Assembly (NCBI GenBank): GCA_024401225.1
Contig: JAKSLM010000003.1
Coordinates: 1 to 64,000 of the forward strand
DNA: 64,000 nt
Reading direction: 5' to 3'
Origin: Bacteroidaceae bacterium
GTDB taxonomy: Bacteria > Bacteroidota > Bacteroidia > Bacteroidales > Bacteroidaceae
A program made the position numbers and the translations under genes. This document shows positions 1 to 7,848 of the stretch, piece after piece. Each line of letters starts with the position of its first letter. The stretch's first letter is position 1. The notes beneath the pieces are model-generated. The model worked only from the letters and a program-made list of their open reading frames with translations. It made no database searches and had not been told where the DNA came from.

Positions 1-221
1 CTCTCGAAAAGAGTGGCACATATAAGTCTGTCTCGTTTTCGGTTGTTCATCATCCTGACAATCACTTTCTGGATAGTTCTATGAAAGAGTTTTCTATCCT
101 GACCGACTATTCTCCAAAGTTTAATAGCTTTACGTCTGATCAACTTATCCATGCAGCTGCAATAGACACCAACCTGAAGGAGTGGATTCAATGGTATTGC
201 AAAGTGTACTATGGAGAATGA
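1..221 (+). CDS. C-terminal end of an unidentified protein (partial)
   Basis: An open frame enters from the left edge in the third frame and runs about 72 codons to a TGA at 219-221. The visible residues are aromatic-rich and end in EWIQWYCKVYYGE. I see no motif that identifies a family. A strong hairpin lies about 40 bases after the stop, which suits the end of a transcription unit and supports the frame being real. The function cannot be told from this fragment. Confidence 0.55.
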   Translation, partial: LEKSGTYKSVSFSVVHHPDNHFLDSSMKEFSILTDYSPKFNSFTSDQLIHAAAIDTNLKEWIQWYCKVYYGE

Positions 222-262
222 TTTTTATAAGCAATCATCCTAACAAGAATGACAACAAAACA

Positions 263-312
263 AGCAGACCCACTGATTATCAGCAGAAATGCCGATTATC
301 AGTGGGTTTGCT
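263..312. terminator. Long stem-loop, probable terminator
   Basis: The arms AGCAGACCCACTGATTATC and GATTATCAGTGGGTTTGCT pair over about 19 positions with two mismatches around a 12-base loop. The stem lies 41 bases after the partial gene's stop. There is no good T-run, so termination is inferred from position and stem strength. Confidence 0.55.
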
Positions 313-493
313 GTTCCCCCAAAAGCCCATAAGCCATGTTGTGAACGGTACTTCCAAACTTATAACTAAATACTCCACCTACTTGGTGGAGAAATTTTGG
401 ACACCAGAACCGCATATCCTCTCCCCATAACGAATGAATGGTTTGCAATACGCATTGTAAGCCATTCATTGTTTATATATCGTTTGAATAAAT

Positions 494-540
494 AAAAAGG
501 GGCTAATTTTCTAATCAAACAAAAGGGGGCTAATTTTCTA
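494..540. repeat. Two direct copies of a 19-20 base unit
   Basis: AAAAGGGGCTAATTTTCTA at 495-513 recurs with one extra G at 521-540. The copies lie in the gene-free stretch before the cellulase gene. The role is unknown; a protein-binding pair is possible. Confidence 0.6.
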
Positions 541-610
541 AGAATGTTTTCAGAGGTCTTTCCGCTTCGATACAACCGACCTTCGGAACGATAACTTTCC
601 GCTTCGCTAC

Positions 611-650
611 TCATCGCGAAGCGCTTTCGCAGAAAGAAACCTGCGAAAGG
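611..650. repeat. GCGAAGCGCTTTC / GAAAGAAAC dispersed motif
   Basis: The motif ATCGCGAAGCGCTTTC followed by AGAAAGAAAC recurs near 8889-8925 before the WYL gene, and a related segment lies near 36700. Here CTTTCGCAG and CTGCGAAAG form a small hairpin. It is an intergenic dispersed repeat of unknown role. I saw nothing else gene-like between 222 and 725. Confidence 0.5.
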
Positions 651-725
651 TGCATTGATATTTGACAGATAAGGCATCATGCAGGGCACAAAAACAGCAC
701 GAAAAGCACAAAAGGTAGGATTGCG

Positions 726-757
726 TTTGGTGATATGGAGAGATTTGTGTATTTTTG
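726..757 (+). promoter_or_regulatory. Bacteroidetes-type promoter for the GH5 gene
   Basis: TTTG at 726-729 and TATTTTTG at 750-757 are 20 bases apart, matching the Bacteroidetes primary-sigma pattern. Transcription should start near 764, leaving a leader of about 80 bases before the ATG at 845. Confidence 0.6.
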
Positions 758-844
758 CACACGAAGAAGAATCAATCTGTCGCAACATACTACCACAACT
801 ATATCAACGAACCATCAATTGTTTAACTATAGCCTAATCAGTTC

Positions 845-2581
845 ATGAAACGAATGCTCCTCCTGCCACTTCTGTTCGTGGCAACTTCTTTCTACAACCA
901 CCTGAATGCCCAGATCACCGAGACTGCCACCGATGCGGTCAGGAATATGGGCGTGGGATGGAACCTGGGTAACACTCTTGATGCCAGCACTCCTGCCGGC
1001 AATTACAGCCAATCGTCCTACTGGGGTGCGCAAGGCCTGGAGTCGGAGACTTACTGGGGACAGCCTCTCGCCACTCCCGAGCTGTTTGCCATGATGAAGA
1101 ATGCCGGATACGGTGCCATACGCGTGCCCGTAACTTGGTATAATCACATGGATGCCAACGGCAATGTGAAGGTGGAATGGATGAAGCGTGTACGCACAGT
1201 GGTCGATCATGTCCTCAAGGCTGGCCTGTACTGTATCATCAACGTGCATCACGATACGGGTGCCGACAACGATAAGCATCAGTCATGGCTCAAGGCCGAC
1301 CTGTACTCGCAGAACAAGGATCGCTACGAGCTCCTTTGGAAGCAGATTGCGCAGGAGTTCAAGGATTACGACGGGCACCTGCTGTTCGAGAGCTACAATG
1401 AGATGCTCGACACCAAGAGTTCATGGTGCTTTGCATCATACAATACTCCTACCAGATACGATGCCACGCTGGCAAGGAATTCATACGATGGTATCAATGG
1501 CTATGCCCAGAGCTTTGTCAATGTGGTACGCGCCACAGGAGGCAATAATGCCACACGCAACCTCGTGGTCAACACTTACGCTGCTGCCAATGGTTCCGGC
1601 ACATGGAACACGCACCTGCAGGACCCGCTGAAGGAGATGAAGCTGCCTGAGGATAATGAGAAGGGGCATCTGATATTCGAGATTCACACTTACCCTCAGA
1701 TTGCCACGAAGAATGCACAGGGCAAGGTGGAGAACCGCAAGATGGAGGACATACGCAAGGAGATTGATGACAACATAGCCCACCTCAAGAATCACCTGGT
1801 GGCAAAGGGCGCTCCTGTGATAATCGGTGAGTGGGGGACGAGCAATGTGGATGCTGGCGATGGCAAGACTGACTATGATGTGCGTCCCGACCACATGAAG
1901 CTGTTTATCGAATATTTCGTCAAGCAGACCAAGGCTGCCGGCATGGCTGCCTTCTACTGGATGGGCATCACCGATGGCTTCTACCGCTCGATGCCTGCCT
2001 TCAGTCAGCCCGACCTTGCAGAATGTATGATCAAGGCTTATCACGGCAGCGACTTCAAGGGTGAGTACCCTACCCCACAGGCTGCAAGTGCTATCAGCTG
2101 CTTCGAGGGCGAGAAGGTGCTTGGATGGGGCAATGGCATTACCATAGCTGGTGCTCTGTTCAAGAGTATCGGTGCCTCAGGCCAACTCGAGCTGACTTAC
2201 AAGCACACGAAGAATGTAGACGACATCCAGTTCTTCTATGGTGACTGGAGCACGAAACCGCCTTTCATGGCCGATGGCAAGAAGTACGATGGCGACTTCA
2301 TACCTCACAGCCACTACTCAAGTCCGTTAGGGTCGGAGCACACCACGATCTTCACATTCGACGATGCGGTCTACGAACATCTGTGCAAGAAGGGTCTGAT
2401 AATACATGGTGATGGCATCACGATATACAAGGCGCAGCTCACCAACCCTGCATCAGCCATCGCTTCGCCTACCGTCACGCCTCATGCCGTCGATGCCTAC
2501 TACACCCTATCGGGCCAGCGCATCGCCCAGCCTTCGCACGGCATTTTCATAAGGGGTGGGAAGAAGGTTGTAGTGAGATGA
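845..2581 (+). CDS. Secreted glycoside hydrolase family 5 endoglucanase (cellulase)
   Basis: The 578-residue protein starts with a signal peptide (about residues 1-22, ending LNAQ). A GH5 (beta/alpha)8 barrel follows, opening with GWNLGNTLDAS. The predicted acid/base is Glu186 in FESYNEM and the nucleophile is Glu329 in IIGEWGTSN, the usual GH5 pair. It should cleave internal beta-1,4-glucan bonds outside the cytoplasm. Residues from about 420 form a beta-rich accessory region. The last 30 residues (YYTLSGQR...GKKVVVR) match the C-terminal tail common on secreted Prevotella proteins, possibly a type IX secretion or anchoring signal. It has its own promoter and a strong terminator, so it appears monocistronic. 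The exact substrate (cellulose, xyloglucan or mixed-linkage glucan) cannot be read from the sequence. Confidence 0.93.
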   Translation: MKRMLLLPLLFVATSFYNHLNAQITETATDAVRNMGVGWNLGNTLDASTPAGNYSQSSYWGAQGLESETYWGQPLATPELFAMMKNAGYGAIRVPVTWYNHMDANGNVKVEWMKRVRTVVDHVLKAGLYCIINVHHDTGADNDKHQSWLKADLYSQNKDRYELLWKQIAQEFKDYDGHLLFESYNEMLDTKSSWCFASYNTPTRYDATLARNSYDGINGYAQSFVNVVRATGGNNATRNLVVNTYAAANGSGTWNTHLQDPLKEMKLPEDNEKGHLIFEIHTYPQIATKNAQGKVENRKMEDIRKEIDDNIAHLKNHLVAKGAPVIIGEWGTSNVDAGDGKTDYDVRPDHMKLFIEYFVKQTKAAGMAAFYWMGITDGFYRSMPAFSQPDLAECMIKAYHGSDFKGEYPTPQAASAISCFEGEKVLGWGNGITIAGALFKSIGASGQLELTYKHTKNVDDIQFFYGDWSTKPPFMADGKKYDGDFIPHSHYSSPLGSEHTTIFTFDDAVYEHLCKKGLIIHGDGITIYKAQLTNPASAIASPTVTPHAVDAYYTLSGQRIAQPSHGIFIRGGKKVVVR

Positions 2582-2632
2582 AAAAAGTGAAGTGTGCTAT
2601 CGGCTGAGTCGATAACACACTTCACTTTTTTT
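2581..2632. terminator. Bidirectional terminator between convergent genes
   Basis: A roughly 22-bp stem (AAAAAAGTGAAGTGTG on the left, its complement on the right) with a 7-base loop is flanked by A-run and T-run. It starts at the GH5 stop codon and ends just before the stop of the leftward gene, so it can serve both. Confidence 0.9.
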
Positions 2633-2634
2633 CA

Positions 2635-3036
2635 TTACTGTTTTTGTTCATTCTCCCATGCTTCCCATTCGGCGAGAGCCTGCTTCCACACAGCCTCTGC
2701 CTCCTCGTCGGAGAGCACATGGTCAGACTCGCTTTCGGCAGGGAGTTGTGCTGCCTGAGCCTCAAGGTCGCGCTGGCGATCGCGCTCGCGCTTTTCCTTC
2801 ATGGCTGCGATGGTGGCATCGTCGAGTATCTTTATGATGCCTCGCTCCACGCAGCGGTCCAGTTCTTCGGGACCGAACGCTTTGCCCTGTTCGCCGAAGT
2901 CGCTGATGTTGAATTCGAAGTTGACACGCAGCTGATGGCGTATCTGCTTCTGCTGAAAACGAGTACCCGCACACTTCCTTCCAAGAAGCATGCGGATAAT
3001 CTTTATTTCCCTTGCGGAATATTTGTTACGTCCCAT
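2635..3036 (-). CDS. Conserved Bacteroidales protein of unknown function
   Basis: The 133-residue protein is highly charged: a basic N-terminus (MGRNKYSAREIKIIRMLLGRK), a middle ending in ILDDATIAAMKEKRERDRQRD, and an acidic C-terminal helix rich in Glu and Trp. No signal peptide or membrane segment is visible; it looks helical and soluble. I chose the ATG at 3036. A start at 3063 is possible, but its extra residues would be encoded by the palindromic repeat just upstream, which occurs at many other gene borders. I do not recognise a characterised family. It is separated from leuD by a 450-bp repeat-filled gap, so it is probably transcribed alone. Confidence 0.7.
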   Translation of the reverse strand: MGRNKYSAREIKIIRMLLGRKCAGTRFQQKQIRHQLRVNFEFNISDFGEQGKAFGPEELDRCVERGIIKILDDATIAAMKEKRERDRQRDLEAQAAQLPAESESDHVLSDEEAEAVWKQALAEWEAWENEQKQ

Positions 3037-3040
3037 AAAA

Positions 3041-3094
3041 GACCCTCTCTGTCCTTCGGACATCTCCCCCGTAGAGGGGGAGAGCCATCCGGAT
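3041..3094. repeat. GC-rich palindromic repeat, copy 1
   Basis: This is a copy of a roughly 45-bp family that reads GACCC(C/T)CTCTG, a small hairpin, then CTCCCCC-loop-GGGGGAG. It abuts the start codon of the leftward gene at 3036. Other copies border the leu genes and fill the gap at 10.2-10.5 kb. Confidence 0.85.
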
Positions 3095-3150
3095 AGTTTT
3101 CTTGAGGGGATTAACTATATTATTATTCAACTTTCGCAAGTGTTTGTTCT

Positions 3151-3403
3151 TTGATTTTTATTAAGATTTTAGTTAAGATGTCGAGCCCGAAGGGCGATCC
3201 CGAATAAAACCCTTCTCAAGAGCGACGAACTGGAGCGCATTTTTGGTAAGGATTTTGTTTAAAGATTTTTATCCTAACCATAATCTATAACTAAAAATCT
3301 CAACTGAAAATACGCTCGAATACCTCGCATTTAGAAGGTCATTTGAGGGGGATCGTCGCTACGCTCCTCGAAATCTTAACTATAATCTTTAGAAAAATCT
3401 AAA
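3151..3403. repeat. About 250-bp dispersed repeat, copy 1
   Basis: The segment matches the reverse complement of 34147-34381 along its whole length, including blocks such as GGGCGATCCCGAATAAAA and GCGACGAACTGGAGCGCATT. Its ends carry inverted TTAGTTAAGAT-like arms, and just outside lie ACTTTCGCAAGT (3130-3141) and its complement near 3412. It has no coding capacity I can see and resembles a MITE. It fills most of the gap between leuD and the 2635-3036 gene. Confidence 0.8.
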
Positions 3404-3460
3404 ACTATTAACTTGCGAAAGTTATATTACTTTTATTCTCTGTTACTGTTTTGCACAACC

Positions 3461-3510
3461 CTTCTCCCCATAGAGGGGGAGATGCCCCTTAAAGGGCAGA
3501 GGGGGTCTTT
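3461..3510. repeat. GC-rich palindromic repeat, copy 2 (overlaps the leuD stop)
   Basis: Same family as 3041-3094, opposite orientation. It supplies the last six residues (KTPSAL) and the stop codon of leuD. Confidence 0.85.
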
Positions 3511-4112
3511 TCGTATGCTTCAATCTTATCGGTGTTGGAAAGAAGGAAGTCGATGTCGTCGTAGGCGTTCATGAGGCAGTACTTCTTGTACGTATTGATG
3601 TCGAAGTGCTCGCTGTGGCCTGTAGTGACGTTAGTGACTGTCTGGTTTGGCACATCGACCTTAACCTCTGCATTAGGGTTCTTAGCCACGGTATCGAAGA
3701 GCTCGAGCTGGAACTCGCGGCTTACGATGACTGGGAGCACGAAGCAGTTGAGGAGGTTGTTGCGGTGGATGTCGGCAAACGATGATGAGATGACCACACG
3801 GATGCCATAGCCTGCGATGGCCCATGCTGCATGCTCACGGCTCGAGCCTGAACCCCAGTTCTGGCCACCGATCACGATCTCGCGCTTGCCACGCGATGGT
3901 ACCTCGTTGAATGGTGCCTGGTTCATGATGAAGTCAGGCACAGGATTGCCATCAGCATCGTAGCGGATGTCGTGCATGAAGGCATCGCCATAGAACTTTG
4001 GATCGCGTGTGGTGAACGCAAGGAAGCGTGCAGGGATGATATTGTCTGTATTGTTGTTGTCAATTGCAATTGGTATGCAAGTTGACTGAATTATGTCGAA
4101 TTTTTCTTTCAT
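3489..4112 (-). CDS. leuD: 3-isopropylmalate dehydratase, small subunit
   Basis: The 207-residue protein is the swivelling small subunit of isopropylmalate isomerase, which pairs with LeuC to convert 2- to 3-isopropylmalate in leucine synthesis. The IGGQNWGSGSSREHAAWAI stretch is the family signature, and DNIIPARFL near residue 24 is typical of the N-terminus. The length is normal. It follows leuC after 173 bases that hold two palindromic repeats. The C-terminal KTPSAL and stop are encoded by repeat copy 2, and copy 3 ends a few bases before the ATG. It is probably controlled by the leuA attenuator, but the repeats may separate the messages. Confidence 0.95.
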   Translation of the reverse strand: MKEKFDIIQSTCIPIAIDNNNTDNIIPARFLAFTTRDPKFYGDAFMHDIRYDADGNPVPDFIMNQAPFNEVPSRGKREIVIGGQNWGSGSSREHAAWAIAGYGIRVVISSSFADIHRNNLLNCFVLPVIVSREFQLELFDTVAKNPNAEVKVDVPNQTVTNVTTGHSEHFDINTYKKYCLMNAYDDIDFLLSNTDKIEAYEKTPSAL

Positions 4113-4118
4113 AATGAA

Positions 4119-4172
4119 GACCCTCTCTGTCCTTCAGATATCTCCCCCCCCCATGGAGGGGAGAGCCATCCG
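4119..4172. repeat. GC-rich palindromic repeat, copy 3
   Basis: Same family as 3041-3094 and same orientation, lying directly before the leuD start codon. The C-run is longer here (eight C), so the copy has drifted. Confidence 0.85.
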
Positions 4173-4238
4173 GGTAGTTTGTGGGATGTTTGTTTTAATT
4201 TGTTTTAGTTCACTATAGTTAGAAATCAGACCGCCAGC

Positions 4239-4287
4239 CTTCTCCCCCTCTACGGGGGAGGTGGGCAAAGCCCAGAGGGGGTCTTTT
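4239..4287. repeat. GC-rich palindromic repeat, copy 4
   Basis: Inverted copy directly after the leuC stop codon. Together with copy 3 it brackets the leuC-leuD gap. Confidence 0.85.
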
Positions 4288-5749
4288 ACTTTCTTGGGTC
4301 AGTGATTACACCTGTGATGGCAGATGCTGCAACTACGAGTGGAGAGGCGAGTATGGTGCGTGCACCTGGTCCCTGGCGGCCTACGAAGTTGCGGTTGCTG
4401 GTAGAGATGGACAGCTTGCCTGCTGGCACCTTGTCGGGGTTCATGGCAAGACATGCTGAGCATGATGGCAGACGGAGCTCGAAGCCTGCCTCCTCAAGGA
4501 TCTTATCAATGCCCTCGTCGATGATCTGCTGGCGCACGAGCCATGATCCTGGCACGAGCCATGCTACCACGTTGTCGGCCTTCTTCTTGCCCTTCACTAC
4601 CGATGCAAAGGCGCGGAAGTCCTCGATGCGTCCGTTGGTGCAAGCGCCGAGGAAGCAGTAGTCAACTGGTGTGCCCTCGAGCTTCTGACCTGGCTTGAAC
4701 TGCATGTAGTCGAGCATGCCGAGGAACTGTTCCTTCTCGGCTTCCGACATACCTTCGGTGGTAGGTATGCACTCATCGATGGCGATACCTGCACCAGGGT
4801 TGGTGCCGTATGTGATGCGAGGAGCGATGTCCTCAGCGCGATAGGTCACTTCCTTGTCAAACACGGCATCTGGGTCGGAGTAGAGCTTCTTCCACTCCTC
4901 AACAGCCTTGTCCCACTCAGCACCCTTAGGAGCATACTCGCGGTCCTTGAGGTAGGCGAAGGTGATCTCGTCAGGTGCGATGAGTCCTGCACGGCTACCC
5001 ATCTCGATCGAGAGGTTGGAGAGTGTGAGACGGCCTTCCATCGACATGTTGCGGATAGCCGAACCGGCATACTCCACTGCGTAGCCTGTAGCGCCCGATG
5101 TGGTCATCTGAGCCATGATGTAGAGTGCCACATCCTTGGCTGTGGTCTTCTCAGGCAGTGTGCCTTCGATGTTGATGCGCATGGTCTTTGGCTTGGACTG
5201 GAGGATGCACTGCGATGCAAGCACCTGTGCCACCTCGCTGGTACCGATACCCATGGCGATAGCTCCTACCGCACCGTGGGTAGAGGTGTGCGAGTCGCCG
5301 CACACGATGGTCATGCCTGGGAGCGAGAGTGCCTTCTCAGGACCTACCACGTGGATGATACCGTTGTCCTTTGTGCCCATGGCAAAGTGCTTGATGCCGA
5401 AGTCGGCACAGTTCTTTGCGAGTGTCTCCACCTGCTTGCATCCTACAGGGTCGTCGATGCGTTCCTGCTGGTCGGATGGTGTGTTGTGGTCGGGCATCGC
5501 GATGACATGATCAGGGCGGAACACCTTGATGCCTTTGTCGCGAAGTGTGTCGAACGCCTGTGGTGATGTCACCTCGTGAGCATACAGGCGGTCAATATAG
5601 AGTTGTGTTGGGCCGTCCTCCACGTTCTGTACCACGTGAGCGTCCCATATTTTGTCGAATAAGGTAGACCCTCTCTGTCCTTCGGACATCTCCCCCGTGA
5701 GGGGGAGAGAGTTGGCGTTGGGATTTCCTACAGGATTATTTGTATTCAT
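4286..5749 (-). CDS. leuC: 3-isopropylmalate dehydratase, large subunit
   Basis: The 487-residue protein is the aconitase-fold large subunit, which holds the [4Fe-4S] cluster. [21 protein letters not shown] and the cysteine region [14 protein letters not shown] are present, with the later cluster ligands in [12 protein letters not shown]. The mature family normally begins about [14 protein letters not shown]. Here MNT is followed by about 25 extra residues before TLFDKIWD, and these include MSEGQRGS encoded by palindromic repeat copy 5. The repeat appears to have entered near codon 3 in frame. Translation could instead start at the ATG inside the repeat (5689), which would leave only eight extra residues. 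The rest has normal length. Confidence 0.95.
   Translation of the reverse strand: MNTNNPVGNPNANSLPLTGEMSEGQRGSTLFDKIWDAHVVQNVEDGPTQLYIDRLYAHEVTSPQAFDTLRDKGIKVFRPDHVIAMPDHNTPSDQQERIDDPVGCKQVETLAKNCADFGIKHFAMGTKDNGIIHVVGPEKALSLPGMTIVCGDSHTSTHGAVGAIAMGIGTSEVAQVLASQCILQSKPKTMRINIEGTLPEKTTAKDVALYIMAQMTTSGATGYAVEYAGSAIRNMSMEGRLTLSNLSIEMGSRAGLIAPDEITFAYLKDREYAPKGAEWDKAVEEWKKLYSDPDAVFDKEVTYRAEDIAPRITYGTNPGAGIAIDECIPTTEGMSEAEKEQFLGMLDYMQFKPGQKLEGTPVDYCFLGACTNGRIEDFRAFASVVKGKKKADNVVAWLVPGSWLVRQQIIDEGIDKILEEAGFELRLPSCSACLAMNPDKVPAGKLSISTSNRNFVGRQGPGARTILASPLVVAASAITGVITDPRK
5668..5710. repeat. GC-rich palindromic repeat, copy 5 (inside the leuC 5' end)
   Basis: This copy has the same sequence as 3041-3094, but it lies within the open frame of leuC, adding codons including an in-frame ATG. 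Confidence 0.85.
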
Positions 5750-5921
5750 TTATTGTATGTCTAATTTTATTTATTACTTTATCTGTCTCGAACATGACCT
5801 CCTCATTTGTAAACTACCTCGCAAAATCCTTCAACAATTCATATCTATCAGGACCTGCAGTCTTGAAAAAAGTTGGAGGTTCATACATATCATTAAAAAA
5901 CTATGCGCAGCGATAACGGCC

Positions 5922-5967
5922 ATTCCCCCTCCCCATTACGGGGGAGGGTTGGGGAGAGGGTCTTTTT
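5922..5967. repeat. GC-rich palindromic repeat, copy 6 (diverged)
   Basis: Inverted, diverged copy (CCCCCTCCCC...GGGGAGGGTTGGGGAGAGGGTC) directly after the leuA stop. The remaining 5750-5920 gap shows no gene. Confidence 0.75.
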
Positions 5968-7465
5968 ACTTAAATTTATTTATACAATCAATATATGCTT
6001 CAACCGATGCGGTAACGATGTCGGTGTTGGCACCGAAACCGTAGTAGACATGACCATTGTACTCAACCTGCATGTGTACCTTACCGAGGTCGTCCGAACC
6101 CTTGCTGATGGCCTGGATGGTGAACTCCTTGAGCACCATCTCACGCTTGATGATAGTCTTGAGAGCCTTGATGGCAGCATCGACAGGGCCATTGCCCGAA
6201 GCGGCAGACTCGAAGTGCTCGTTGGCAATCGAAAGACCGATGGATGCTACCGAGCGCACGCCCTTGCCTGTTGTGACCTGGAGGTAGTCGAGCTTGATGT
6301 TGTGGCCCTCTGTGCGCTCTGCACCTGCAAGCACGAGGATATCGTCGTCGGTGAGTTCCTTCTTCTTGTCGGCAAGAGCAAGGAAGTCGGCATAGATCTT
6401 GTCAAGCTTCTCACCATCCACATCCACACCATTGATGTGGAGACGGTACTTGAGCGCTGCACGGCCCGAACGAGCTGTGAGCACGATGCTTGCCTCCTCG
6501 ATTCCCACATCCTTAGGGTTCATGATCTCGTAGGTCTCAGAGTTCTTGAGCACACCGTCCTGATGGATGCCCGATGAATGGGCGAAGGCATTCTTACCCA
6601 CGATGGCCTTGTTAGGCTGCACAGGCATGTTCATGAGCGAGCTGATCATGCGCGATGTAGGGTAGATCTTAGTGGTGTTGATGTTGGTCTGGATGTTGTA
6701 CTCTGGGTGGAGCTTGAAGATCATTGCCACCTCTTCGAGCGATGTGTTGCCGGCACGCTCGCCGATACCGTTGATGGTCACCTCCACCTGACGCGCACCG
6801 CCCAGCACACCTGCCACGGTGTTGGCTGTAGCCATGCCGAGGTCGTTGTGACAGTGGGTAGAGAGGATAGACTTGCCTGCAGCAAATGCATCAACGTGCT
6901 CATAGAGGTACTTGATCTTCTCCTGGTACTCGTTTGGCACACGGAATCCAGTAGTGTCAGGGATGTTACATACGGTAGCACCTGCCTTTGTTACTGCATC
7001 TATGACGCGAGCCAGATACTCATTGTCAGTACGGCCAGCATCCTCAGCGTAGAACTCCACGTCCTCCACGTAGCGCTTGGCATACTTCACGGCTGCCACG
7101 GCACGCTCGATGATCTCCTCAGGTGTGGAGTTGAACTTATACTTGATGTGGGATGGCGAAGTACCGATACCGGTGTGGATACGTCCGCGCTTAGCGTACT
7201 TGAGGGCTTCGGCTGCCACGTCGATATCCTTCTCCACCGCACGAGTGAGTGCACAAATAGTAGGCCAAGTCACGGCCTTCGAGATCTCAACCACCGAGTT
7301 GAAATCGCCTGGACTGGAGACTGGGAATCCAGCCTCGATGACATCCACGCCGAGGCTCTCGAGCTGACGTGCTACCTGGATCTTCTCAACCGTGTTGAGC
7401 TGGCATCCTGGCACCTGCTCGCCGTCGCGCAGTGTAGTGTCAAAAATAAAAAGTCTGTCTGCCAT
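5966..7465 (-). CDS. leuA: 2-isopropylmalate synthase
   Basis: The 499-residue protein condenses acetyl-CoA with 2-oxoisovalerate, the committed step to leucine. [13 protein letters not shown] at residue 8 is the HMGL-like signature, and [13 protein letters not shown] carries metal-binding histidines. GIHQDGVLK follows, and the C-terminal 130 residues form the LeuA regulatory dimer domain. I start at MADRLFIF (7465) because the longer frame to 7555 would be translated through the attenuator hairpin. It is the first gene of leuA-leuC-leuD. leuB is not in this window. Expression should depend on leucine supply through the upstream leader peptide and terminator. Confidence 0.96.
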   Translation of the reverse strand: MADRLFIFDTTLRDGEQVPGCQLNTVEKIQVARQLESLGVDVIEAGFPVSSPGDFNSVVEISKAVTWPTICALTRAVEKDIDVAAEALKYAKRGRIHTGIGTSPSHIKYKFNSTPEEIIERAVAAVKYAKRYVEDVEFYAEDAGRTDNEYLARVIDAVTKAGATVCNIPDTTGFRVPNEYQEKIKYLYEHVDAFAAGKSILSTHCHNDLGMATANTVAGVLGGARQVEVTINGIGERAGNTSLEEVAMIFKLHPEYNIQTNINTTKIYPTSRMISSLMNMPVQPNKAIVGKNAFAHSSGIHQDGVLKNSETYEIMNPKDVGIEEASIVLTARSGRAALKYRLHINGVDVDGEKLDKIYADFLALADKKKELTDDDILVLAGAERTEGHNIKLDYLQVTTGKGVRSVASIGLSIANEHFESAASGNGPVDAAIKALKTIIKREMVLKEFTIQAISKGSDDLGKVHMQVEYNGHVYYGFGANTDIVTASVEAYIDCINKFK

Positions 7466-7530
7466 ATTATATTTAGTTGTATTTTTTTCCTGAGCAATGA
7501 GCGGTTTCTTCCACCGTGAAGGCATGACGC

Positions 7531-7571
7531 CAAATAAAAGTAAAACCTTCCTCACTGCTGTGAGAAAGGTT
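7531..7571 (-). terminator. leu attenuator terminator
   Basis: On the minus strand AACCTTTCTCAC (7571-7560), loop AGCA and GTGAGGAAGGTT (7555-7544) form a 12-bp stem with one G-U pair, followed by TTACTTTTATTT. It lies about 65 bases before leuA. Its left arm can pair instead with GTGAGAGAGGT (7623-7613), which would prevent termination. Confidence 0.85.
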
Positions 7572-7590
7572 AAACATTGTCAGTATGTCT

Positions 7591-7686
7591 TTAAGCATTA
7601 AAGCATACGCACACCTCTCTCACTGCGAGCCTTGTAAGTCGTAGTGATAGAAGGTTTAGAAGTGCAGAAGTGCCTGATGCTTTCAT
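7591..7686 (-). CDS. Leucine-rich leader peptide of the leu operon
   Basis: A 31-codon frame starts ATG at 7686 and stops TAA at 7591. Residues 9-20 read LLNLLSLRLTRL, which is seven leucines in twelve codons. These codons overlap the segment (7658-7643) that can pair with 7613-7626. That gives the classic 1:2, 2:3, 3:4 attenuator plan: with leucine scarce, the ribosome stalls on the Leu codons, segment 2 pairs with segment 3, and the terminator at 7531-7571 cannot form. The peptide starts about 14 bases from the predicted transcription start. The peptide itself probably has no function once made. Coordinates and codons were read by hand; the regulatory role is inferred. Confidence 0.82.
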   Translation of the reverse strand: MKASGTSALLNLLSLRLTRLAVREVCVCFNA

Positions 7687-7706
7687 TTTTATCTTTATTT
7701 TGGGTG

Positions 7707-7736
7707 CAAAATTATAAATTTTATGTGTAAAAACAA
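7707..7736 (-). promoter_or_regulatory. Promoter of the leu operon
   Basis: On the minus strand TTG (7736-7734), 19 bases, then TAATTTTG (7714-7707) is an exact Bacteroidetes promoter. Transcription should start near 7700, just ahead of the leader peptide. Confidence 0.8.
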
Positions 7737-7798
7737 AATATTTGCTTACATTTTATGTTTTTCTCTTGAAAAACGTCAGCAAACCATAAAACTTTTGC

Positions 7799-7806
7799 TA
7801 CTTTTG
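7799..7806 (+). promoter_or_regulatory. -7 element for the HD-domain gene
   Basis: TACTTTTG fits TAnnTTTG and lies 43 bases before the ATG at 7849. No convincing -33 element is at 19-20 bases upstream. Confidence 0.45.
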
Positions 7807-7848
7807 CATATTGAACAATATAAATCAAATATATCATTCGTCATCATC

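Noticed and set aside
366-788. 140-codon frame on the minus strand
   Set aside because: It spans direct repeats and the GCGAAGCGCTTTC repeat and overlaps the GH5 promoter; composition is unlike the real genes.
6578-7519. 313-codon frame antisense to leuA
   Set aside because: It is a shadow of leuA codon bias; leuA has clear family motifs over the same span.
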